64,000 bases of DNA from Cellulosimicrobium marinum (GTDB taxonomy: Bacteria; Actinomycetota; Actinomycetes; Actinomycetales; Cellulomonadaceae): assembly GCF_020551945.1 (NCBI RefSeq), contig NZ_JAJBZH010000005.1, forward strand, positions 248,001-312,000, given 5' to 3'. Positions 58,039 through 64,000 of the stretch are shown here, piece after piece. The notes below the pieces were generated by a model that was given only the letters and a program-made list of their open reading frames with translations, did no database searches and was not told where the DNA came from. Numbering within the stretch: position 1 is the stretch's first letter; every line of letters starts with the position of its first letter. The position numbers and the translations under genes were made by a program.

Positions 58039-58838
58039 GGTGCCGGGACCTCGCCGTCGGACGTGGCGCCGTCGGGCAGGACGTCGGGCCTGGCGTCGGC
58101 GGTGACGTCGAGGGTCGTCGCGAGGCGGGCGAGCGCCTCGCGGGCGCGGTGCACGTCGTGCGCGCCCACGTCGCCGTCGCGGAAGCGGGCCCGGTGGTAG
58201 AGGTCGCGCAGCGCCCGGACGGCGGCGGGGTCGGCCGGGGTGCGGTCGAGGACGGCGACGGTGAACTCCGTGGGGGTCTGGGCGTGGTCGCGCTGCGTGC
58301 CCGCGAGCGCCGCGGCGTCCTCGAGGGCGACCCAGGCGGCGACGACGGCGTCGCGTGGGGGGAGGGCGGGGTCGAGGGTGTGGTGGGCGTGGTGGACGGC
58401 GTCGCGGAGCCGGGGGAGGAGGGTGTCGTCGTCGGTGGTGGTGAGGGTGTCGCCGGGGGTGGCGTGGGCGGGGTCGTGGGTGGGGCGTCCGCGACGGATG
58501 CGGGTGGCGAGGTGGCGGGCGAGGGCGAGGAGGAGGACGAGGAGGGCGACGGCGGCGAGGGCGAGGAGGTAGTCGCCGAGTCCGAAGCCGCTCTGGTCGG
58601 TGAGGTCGGGCGGGGGTTCGGTGGGGGTGGGTGCGGGGGTGACGGGGGGTGGCTCGTACGGGTTGCTGGGGTCCTGGGCGAGGCGTCGGAGCCAGGCGGT
58701 GGGGGTCCAGGTGAGGGGTGGGGCGGTGGCGGCGGCGAGGAGGGTGAGGGTGGCGAGGGCGGTGGTGGTGAGGAAGCGGCGTGGGCCGGGGTGGGTGGTG
58801 CGCGGTGCCTGCTGCGGTGCCCCCTGCGGTGTGGTCAT
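58035..58838 (-). CDS. DUF4129 family protein
   Basis: A 267-residue protein. A first hydrophobic helix (FLTTTALATLTLLAAATAPP) is followed by a Pro/Thr-rich extracytoplasmic linker and a second helix (YLLALAAVALLVLLLALARH). The cytoplasmic DUF4129 domain has AAWVALEDAAALAGTQRDHA and the ending LRDLYHRARFRDGDVGAHDV. The domain is regularly found with MoxR and DUF58 genes and with transglutaminase-like proteins. Start ATG 58838 overlaps the DUF3866 stop. Confidence 0.85.
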   Translation of the reverse strand: MTTPQGAPQQAPRTTHPGPRRFLTTTALATLTLLAAATAPPLTWTPTAWLRRLAQDPSNPYEPPPVTPAPTPTEPPPDLTDQSGFGLGDYLLALAAVALLVLLLALARHLATRIRRGRPTHDPAHATPGDTLTTTDDDTLLPRLRDAVHHAHHTLDPALPPRDAVVAAWVALEDAAALAGTQRDHAQTPTEFTVAVLDRTPADPAAVRALRDLYHRARFRDGDVGAHDVHRAREALARLATTLDVTADARPDVLPDGATSDGEVPAP

Positions 58839-60007
58839 GGTTGGTCGGTCTCCCAGGCGTGGATGCCGGCTGCTGCGGCGGCGAGGAAGGCGGCGGGGTC
58901 GTCGTCGAGTCCGCGGCCCATGGTGGACAGGGGCACGGGGGTGGCGCGCAGGGCGTCGAGCAGGGCGGTGTCGGTGGTGACGTCGACGCGCCGGTGGTGC
59001 CCGGCGGGGGCGGTGAGGGCGGCGGCCTGGGTGGTGATGCGGTCGGTGAGCGCGGGTCCCCAGCCGGGGAGGTTCTCGACGTCGGGGGTGGGGGCGGGGA
59101 CGACGAGGTCGGCGGGGGCGAGGGCGACGCGTCCGTAGGCGGTGAGGGAGTGGTGGGAGACGCCGAGGTGGCGGTCCCGGGGGTCGGCTCCGGAGACGCG
59201 CAGGGAGGCGACGGGGCGTCCGCGGAGGGCGGCGGTGGCGTTGAGCGCTTCTCCGGCGGCGACGCCGGAGTAGCCCCAGCGGGTGCCGGTGCCGAGGTTG
59301 CCGGGGCCCTGGGCGACGACGGCGAGGTCGGCGTCGGTGACGTGGCGGGCGGCGAGGAGGCCGGTGTGGGTGGTGACGGCCTCGTGGTCGCCGCCGTAGG
59401 CCTGGCCGACGGTGATGCAGGTGTGGAGCCACCCGGTGTCGCGGAGCGCGGCGACGGTGCGGGAGAACGCGGCGGGCAGGGCACCGCCGTCGGTCATGAC
59501 GTAGGCGACGCGGGGGGCGGGGCTGCCTGCGCGGGCGGCGGCGTGGCGGGCGCCGGCGACGACGGCGGGCAGGGCGGAGTGGAGGTCGGCGACGACGACG
59601 GGCATGCCGTGGAGGGTGTCGGCGTCGCGCAGGGTGTCGTGGTGGGGGGACTCCTGCTCGTCGACGCCGAGGACGAGTGCCTGCAGGGGGGTGTAGCGGG
59701 CCTTGACGAGGTGCCCGGGGCCGGGCGCGGGGTCGGGCGGCAGGGGGGTGCCGGGGGTGGCGGGCCCGACGACGAGGGCGTAGCCGCCGGTGCCGAGCCC
59801 GCGGGCGAGGGCGGAGACGTTGAGGAGGACGGTGTCGCCGGTGTCGGGGGTGCCGACGAGGTGGGTGTAGGCGAGGGCGCGGACGGTGGTGCGCGGCGGT
59901 GCGGTGGGCAGGGGGTGGTCGAGGTCGACCGTGAGCTCCTGCGCGCCGGTCCAGGCCCGGCCGCGCGACACCACCTTGCCGGTTCGCCACGTGATCACGC
60001 CGCTCAC
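58835..60007 (-). CDS. DUF3866 family protein
   Basis: A 390-residue actinobacterial DUF3866 protein: ITWRTGKVVSRGRAWTGAQE at the start, TVLLNVSALARGLGTGGYAL, RVAYVMTDGGALPAAFSRTV, VVAQGPGNLGTGTRWGYSGV and a C-terminal HHRRVDV region. Function unknown. GTG 60007 was chosen; a second in-frame GTG is nine bases on. It is the first gene of the MoxR/DUF58 operon and starts only 25 bases from divergent pafB, so the two transcripts must share or overlap promoters. Confidence 0.85.
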   Translation of the reverse strand: MSGVITWRTGKVVSRGRAWTGAQELTVDLDHPLPTAPPRTTVRALAYTHLVGTPDTGDTVLLNVSALARGLGTGGYALVVGPATPGTPLPPDPAPGPGHLVKARYTPLQALVLGVDEQESPHHDTLRDADTLHGMPVVVADLHSALPAVVAGARHAAARAGSPAPRVAYVMTDGGALPAAFSRTVAALRDTGWLHTCITVGQAYGGDHEAVTTHTGLLAARHVTDADLAVVAQGPGNLGTGTRWGYSGVAAGEALNATAALRGRPVASLRVSGADPRDRHLGVSHHSLTAYGRVALAPADLVVPAPTPDVENLPGWGPALTDRITTQAAALTAPAGHHRRVDVTTDTALLDALRATPVPLSTMGRGLDDDPAAFLAAAAAGIHAWETDQP

Positions 60008-60032
60008 CCTACAGAGCGCTAGCGTGGTGCCG

Positions 60033-61103
60033 ATGTCCGAGTCCTCCTCCTCCGTGTCCGGTCCCGTCCCTGGTGCGTCGCGTACCGGGGGCGGGTCGTC
60101 GTCGTCCTCGGTGGCGAACCCGGCGGCCCGGTTGCTGAACCTGGTGATCGCGCTGGTGAACACGAACGCGTCGATGACGAAGCAGCAGATCCGTGCGGGG
60201 GTGGCGGGGTACGGGGACGCGCCGTCGCCGGACGCGTTCGAGCGGATGTTCGAGCGGGACAAGGACACGTTGCGCGACCTGGGGATCCCGATCGTCACGG
60301 TGGACGCGGGGGGTCACGCGGACGAGGTGGGGTACCGGATCGACCAGGAGGCGTACGCGCTGGGTGCGGTGGACCTGACGCCGGCGGAGCTGGGGGTGCT
60401 GGCGCTGGCGGCGCAGTTCTGGCAGGACAAGTCGTTGCGGACGGACATCTCGCGGGCGTTGACGAAGCTGCGGGCGGCGGGGGCGGGGGAGACGGCGATG
60501 GACGCGGTGGCGGGGCTGGTGCCGCGGGTGCGCGCGGTGGGGGACGCGTACTCGACGCTGCTGGACGCGATCTCGGGGCGCCGGGCGGTGTCGTTCACGT
60601 ACCGGGCGGCGAGCACGGGCGAGGTGCGGGCGCGGCGGGTGCAGCCGTGGCGGATCGCGGCCCGGCGCGGGGGCTGGTACCTCGTGGGGTTCGACGTGGA
60701 CCGGGGCGCGCCGCGGTCGTACCGGCTGAGCCGGGTCGAGGATCGGGTGCGGGCGACGGGCCCGCGGGACGCGTTCGACGTGCCGGACGAGGTGGACGTG
60801 GACGCGTTCCTGGGGGCAGGGGGCGCGGGCGGGACCGCGCGGCTGGCGGTGGTGCCGGAGCGGGCGGCGGCGTTGCGGGCCCGTGGCACCGTCGTCGGGT
60901 CGGTGACGCCCGCGGGCGTGTCCGGGGCCGGGCGGGACGTGCTCGAGGTGCCGTTCGAGGCCCGCTCCTCCCTCGCGGACGAGGTCGTGGGGTACGGGGA
61001 CGCGGTGGTGGTGCTCGACCCGCCCGAGCTGCGGGACGTCGTCGTGCGACGCCTGCGCGAGGCGGCCGGGCTGGGCGGCACGGAGGTGGGGGCCCGTGGC
61101 TGA
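60033..61103 (+). CDS. pafB: Transcriptional regulator PafB (WYL domain)
   Basis: A 356-residue WYL-domain regulator. After a Ser-rich leader comes a winged-helix region (RLLNLVIALVNTNASMTKQQ, AFERMFERDKDTLRDLGIPI). The WYL domain (VSFTYRAASTGEVRARRVQP, GWYLVGFDVDRGAPRSYRLS) senses a single-stranded-nucleic-acid signal in relatives. PafB-PafC is the DNA-damage activator of the mycobacterial LexA-independent response. Its partner pafC follows with an 8-base overlap. Confidence 0.9.
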   Translation: MSESSSSVSGPVPGASRTGGGSSSSSVANPAARLLNLVIALVNTNASMTKQQIRAGVAGYGDAPSPDAFERMFERDKDTLRDLGIPIVTVDAGGHADEVGYRIDQEAYALGAVDLTPAELGVLALAAQFWQDKSLRTDISRALTKLRAAGAGETAMDAVAGLVPRVRAVGDAYSTLLDAISGRRAVSFTYRAASTGEVRARRVQPWRIAARRGGWYLVGFDVDRGAPRSYRLSRVEDRVRATGPRDAFDVPDEVDVDAFLGAGGAGGTARLAVVPERAAALRARGTVVGSVTPAGVSGAGRDVLEVPFEARSSLADEVVGYGDAVVVLDPPELRDVVVRRLREAAGLGGTEVGARG

Positions 61104-62058
61104 GCGGGCCGACGACCGCCTCGTGCGGCTCCTGGGCATCGTCGCGTACCTCGACGGCGCGGGCCCCGTCCCCGTGGGCGAGCTGGCGCGGCACTTCGGG
61201 GTGAGCGAACGGCAGGTCCTGGACGACGTGGACGCCCTGTGGGTCTCCGGCACACCGGGCTACTGGCCGGACGACCTCATCGACTTCGACGCCGACTCGA
61301 TCGAACGGGGCGTCGTGCGCCTGACCGAGGCGCGCGGCATGACACGCCCCCTGCGCCTCGGCACCCGGGAGGCCGTCGCGCTCGTCGCCGCGCTGCGCGC
61401 CATGGCCGAGACGGGCGCCGTGCAGGCGGACCCCGAACGGGCACGCGTGGTCGGGTCCGTCCTGGCGAAGCTCACCGACGCGACCGGCGAGGCCGCCGCG
61501 GCCCTGGACGTGCGCCTGGCACCCGAGGGCGACCCGCGCGTCGTCGCCACCCTGTCGAGCGCCCTCGCGGCAGGGCACCGCCTGCGCATCCGCTACGTCA
61601 CCGCGGCCGACACCGCGACCGAGCGGGAGGTCGACCCCGTGTCCCTGCACACGCAGGACGAGCACGCCTACCTGCTCGCGTGGTGCCACCGCGCCCAGGG
61701 GCGGCGCACGTTCCGCGTCGACCGGGTGCTCGACGCCGTCGAGCTCGACGCGCCCGTGGAAGGGCACGACGTCGACCCGGACGTCGACTTCACCCCCGCC
61801 GGCGACGCACCCCTCGCGACGCTGGTCCTCGCGAGCCAGGCCCGCGCCGTCGCCGAGCAGGTCCCCGTGGAACAGGTCCGCGACCTGCCCGACGGCGACT
61901 TCGAGGTCCGCCTGCGTGTGACCAACCCGGTGTGGTTGCGCCAGCTCCTCCTCGCCCGCGCCCGGCACGTGCGCTCCGTCGCGCCCGCGGACGTCGCGGA
62001 CGACGTGCGCCGGGCCGCCACCGCCGCCCTCGCCGCCTACGACGCGTTCACCCCCTGA
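61096..62058 (+). CDS. pafC: Transcriptional regulator PafC (WYL domain)
   Basis: A 320-residue partner of PafB. The N-terminal helix-turn-helix is RLVRLLGIVAYLDGAGPVPV followed by LARHFGVSERQVLDDVDALW. The WYL region contains RLRIRYVTAADTATEREVDP and EHAYLLAWCHRAQGRRTFRV. PafB and PafC act as a heterodimer to activate DNA-repair genes. It starts at GTG 61096 inside the end of pafB. The tatA-tatC genes downstream preserve the classical actinobacterial order. Confidence 0.9.
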   Translation: MAERADDRLVRLLGIVAYLDGAGPVPVGELARHFGVSERQVLDDVDALWVSGTPGYWPDDLIDFDADSIERGVVRLTEARGMTRPLRLGTREAVALVAALRAMAETGAVQADPERARVVGSVLAKLTDATGEAAAALDVRLAPEGDPRVVATLSSALAAGHRLRIRYVTAADTATEREVDPVSLHTQDEHAYLLAWCHRAQGRRTFRVDRVLDAVELDAPVEGHDVDPDVDFTPAGDAPLATLVLASQARAVAEQVPVEQVRDLPDGDFEVRLRVTNPVWLRQLLLARARHVRSVAPADVADDVRRAATAALAAYDAFTP

Positions 62059-62089
62059 CGGTCTCGCGCCAGTGGTTAGGGTGGGCGCC

Positions 62090-62416
62090 ATGTGGTTCTG
62101 GGTCTGGGCGCTGCTCGTCGTCGGCACGGTCGTGGGCGCCTTCTTCCTCGCCCGTCGGCTGTGGCGGTCCGTGCGGGAGCTCGGGCGCGAGCTGGGACGG
62201 GCGTCGCAGGTCGCCGCCGACCTCGGGGCGAAGGCCGACGAGCTCGCCCGCCGCATCGAGTCCGAGCAGCCGTCCACCGCACCCACTCTGTTCGACGACC
62301 CCGACGTGCTGCACGAGCGCGTCGCAGCCCTGCGAGCCGAGCGGGTCGACCGCCGTGCCGCACGCCGCCGACGCGACGAGCAGGTGTGGGCCCGGTGGCG
62401 CCGGTTCAACGCGTAG
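62090..62416 (+). CDS. Small single-pass membrane protein
   Basis: A 108-residue protein with one N-terminal helix (MWFWVWALLVVGTVVGAFFL) and a long, charged cytoplasmic coiled-coil-like tail (RELGRELGRASQVAADLGAK, RVAALRAERVDRRAARRRRD). Genes of this kind often sit between pafC and tatA. Function unknown. Start ATG 62090 was chosen because the helix begins there; an upstream in-frame start would add six residues. Confidence 0.7.
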   Translation: MWFWVWALLVVGTVVGAFFLARRLWRSVRELGRELGRASQVAADLGAKADELARRIESEQPSTAPTLFDDPDVLHERVAALRAERVDRRAARRRRDEQVWARWRRFNA

Positions 62417-62458
62417 ACTCAAGACCTGTCCGACAGTTCCTCGAGGAGGAGTAGCACC

Positions 62459-62731
62459 ATGGGCATGCTCAAGCCCTGGCACATCATCGTGCTCGTCGTC
62501 GTGATCCTGCTGCTCTTCGGGGCGCGCCGCCTTCCCGACCTGGCGCGCAGCGTCGGCCAGTCGCTCAAGATCTTCAAGAAGGAGGTCAAGGAGCTGACGG
62601 ACGACGACAAGACCGAGAACACCCCCGAGCAGGGGCCCGCGACCGGGACCGGGACCAGCACGACCCCGGGTTCGACCACGGTCCCCGGAGGCACGTCGTC
62701 GACCGCCCCGGACGACACCTCCCCGAGGTGA
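62459..62731 (+). CDS. tatA: Twin-arginine translocase subunit TatA
   Basis: A 90-residue TatA. Short N-terminal membrane helix (HIIVLVVVILLLFGA), the FGxxxLP hinge (FGARRLPDLARS) and an amphipathic helix (SLKIFKKEVKELTDD), then an unstructured Thr/Pro/Gly-rich tail. It forms the pore component that exports folded proteins with twin-arginine signals. GAGGAGG precedes ATG 62459. tatC begins four bases after its stop. Confidence 0.95.
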   Translation: MGMLKPWHIIVLVVVILLLFGARRLPDLARSVGQSLKIFKKEVKELTDDDKTENTPEQGPATGTGTSTTPGSTTVPGGTSSTAPDDTSPR

Positions 62732-62734
62732 TCG

Positions 62735-63514
62735 GTGGCACGCACCACCCGTCGTGACCCCGAGGGGCGCATGGCCCTGCGCGAGCACCTCCTGGAGCTG
62801 CGCAAACGACTGTTCCTCGCGGCGTGCGGACTCGTCGTCGGCGCCGTGCTCGGCTGGTTCCTCTACGAACCGCTGCTCGACGCCCTCCAGGCACCCCTGC
62901 AGCGGGCCGCGGAGGAGCAGGGCAAGGTCATCAGCCTGAACTTCTCCGGCCTGGCCTCCGCCCTCGACATGAAGGTCAAGGTCGCGCTCTTCCTCGGCGT
63001 CATCGTGTCCTGCCCCTGGTGGCTGTACCAGCTGTGGGCGTTCATCACGCCCGGGCTGACGTCGAAGGAGAAGCGGTACGCCGTCGGGTTCCTCGGCGCG
63101 TCCGTCCCGCTGTTCCTCGGCGGCGCGTTCCTCGCCTGGTGGGTCCTGCCGCACGCCGTCGACATCCTCGCCGGGTTCGTGCCCGAGGGCGCGACCAACC
63201 TCGCCGACGCGCAGGGCTACCTGTCGTTCGTCATGCGCCTGGTCCTCGCGTTCGGCCTCGCGTTCGTCATGCCCGTCGTGCTCGTCGTGCTGAACTCCGC
63301 GGGCCTGCTGCGCGCGTCCACCATGGCGAAGGGGTGGCGCTGGGCCGTGCTCATCGCGTTCGTGTTCGCCGCGGTCATGACGCCCACGCCCGACGCCCTG
63401 ACGATGATCTTCGTCGCCCTGCCCATCTGCGGCCTGTACTTCGGCGCCCTCGGCATCAGCTACCTGCACGACCGGCGCGTCGACAAGCGCGACGCCGCCC
63501 GGCTCGCCCTGTGA
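62735..63514 (+). CDS. tatC: Twin-arginine translocase subunit TatC
   Basis: A 259-residue polytopic TatC with six hydrophobic segments. The N-terminal MALREHLLELRKRLFLA is the family signature and is part of the signal-peptide recognition site. FITPGLTSKEKRYAVGFLGA and LAFGLAFVMPVVLVVLNSAG are also typical. It binds twin-arginine signal peptides and recruits TatA. Start GTG 62735 follows tatA directly. Confidence 0.95.
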   Translation: MARTTRRDPEGRMALREHLLELRKRLFLAACGLVVGAVLGWFLYEPLLDALQAPLQRAAEEQGKVISLNFSGLASALDMKVKVALFLGVIVSCPWWLYQLWAFITPGLTSKEKRYAVGFLGASVPLFLGGAFLAWWVLPHAVDILAGFVPEGATNLADAQGYLSFVMRLVLAFGLAFVMPVVLVVLNSAGLLRASTMAKGWRWAVLIAFVFAAVMTPTPDALTMIFVALPICGLYFGALGISYLHDRRVDKRDAARLAL

Positions 63515-63557
63515 CCCGCCCGGCACCCCCGCGCCCGCCGCGGCGCGAGGACCGGGG

Positions 63558-64000
63558 GTGAGCACCCTCGGGCTCGTCGTCAACCCCACCGCGGGACGCG
63601 GGCGCGGGCGCACCGCGGGGACGCACGTCACGCACGCCCTGCGGGCGGCCGGGCACGACGTGCTCGACCTGTCCGCACCCAGCCTCGCCCTCGCCCAGGA
63701 GTCCGCCGCGAGCGCCGTCCGCGGCGACGGCGCCACCGCGGGCGTGGACGCGCTCGTCGTCGTGGGCGGGGACGGGATGGTCCACCTCGGGGTGAACGCC
63801 GTCGCGGGCACGGACGTCCCCCTCGCGGTCGTCGCGGTCGGCACGGGCAACGACTTCGCGCACGCCCTAGGCCTGCCCTCGGGTGCGGTCGGGGCGTGCA
63901 CGGACGCCCTCGTGGGTGCGCTCGACGGCGGTCCGGCGCGGGTGCGTGCCGTGGACGCCGTGCGCGTCACCGGCGACCACGTGGCCGCCCCGCCCGGCGG
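63558..64000 (+). CDS. Diacylglycerol-kinase-family lipid kinase (partial)
   Basis: The first 147 residues of a DAGK catalytic-domain protein, cut by the window edge. LGLVVNPTAGRGRGRTAGTH opens it, LVVVGGDGMVHLGVNAVAG holds the ATP-binding GGDG motif, and VVAVGTGNDFAHALGLPSGA carries the second conserved glycine-rich motif. Such kinases phosphorylate diacylglycerol or related lipids such as those in PIM pathways. GTG 63558 starts 43 bases past tatC. DAGK genes next to tatC are common in actinobacteria. Confidence 0.9.
   Translation, partial: MSTLGLVVNPTAGRGRGRTAGTHVTHALRAAGHDVLDLSAPSLALAQESAASAVRGDGATAGVDALVVVGGDGMVHLGVNAVAGTDVPLAVVAVGTGNDFAHALGLPSGAVGACTDALVGALDGGPARVRAVDAVRVTGDHVAAPPG

Overview
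The window is high-GC actinobacterial DNA. The Pup-proteasome-linked pafB-pafC-tatA-tatC block, the MSMEG_4193/DUF3090/SCO1664 trio, DmdR/IdeR-type iron boxes and a desferrioxamine-type siderophore operon all fit an actinomycete. The overall gene mix suggests a Micrococcales member close to Cellulosimicrobium/Promicromonosporaceae. That placement is inference; no rRNA or other marker gene is present.

Layout. (1) 1-6250 alternates intact housekeeping genes with decayed DNA: a frameshifted HATPase-LuxR regulator (640-1390), intact DUF4395, phosphatase, DUF3090 and SCO1664-type kinase genes, a lower-GC membrane protein, then a frameshifted short-chain dehydrogenase with a remnant of a divergent regulator. 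(2) 6279-18938 holds mixed metabolic genes: a DHFR-fold reductase, a LuxR regulator, an Arr rifampin ADP-ribosyltransferase, an AI-2E-type exporter, an acetyltransferase, a flavoprotein, a phosphotransferase and a glycosyltransferase. It ends with an unusual set made of an astacin-type metalloprotease, a MvdD-like ATP-grasp ligase and a small beta-rich protein, followed by a lone McrA-head-like protein. (3) 19061-23109 is an iron-siderophore ABC importer (binding protein, two permeases, ATPase) under an iron box. (4) 23311-29817 has a DUF389 protein, an EEP-fold nuclease, an HNH endonuclease and a two-component pair: a cNMP-domain histidine kinase and a response regulator fused to a thioredoxin-reductase-like flavoprotein.

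(5) 29965-38399 is the siderophore operon: an iron box, then decarboxylase, N-hydroxylase, a natural acyltransferase-NIS synthetase fusion, a penicillin-acylase-family Ntn hydrolase and a second acyltransferase, all translationally coupled. It and the importer share an almost identical iron-box core, so synthesis and uptake look co-regulated. (6) 39118-42920 is a compact type III polyketide/isoprenoid-style cluster (type III PKS, ICMT-like methyltransferase, FAD oxidoreductase, divergent UbiA prenyltransferase). (7) 42910-48910 has a LysR/threonine dehydratase pair, a Sua5/YciO protein, a UDP-glucose pyrophosphorylase, a YigZ protein, an integrase-like protein missing its catalytic tyrosine, and a VOC protein.

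(8) 49011-53721 is a Tn3-family transposon with nearly intact terminal inverted repeats and its own resolvase. Its transposase gene has been replaced by an IS3-family element, which in turn carries an IS110-family element. Passenger genes sit between the transposase remnant and the resolvase. Several genes here carry single in-frame stops without frameshifts. (9) 53829-60007 reads leftward: dps, and a MoxR/DUF58/DUF4129/DUF3866 operon. (10) 60033-64000 reads rightward: pafB, pafC, a membrane protein, tatA, tatC and the start of a diacylglycerol-kinase-family gene cut by the window edge.

Starts were chosen by eye from ribosome-binding sites and four-base stop/start overlaps, which are very common here. 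Function calls rest on motif recognition without database searches.
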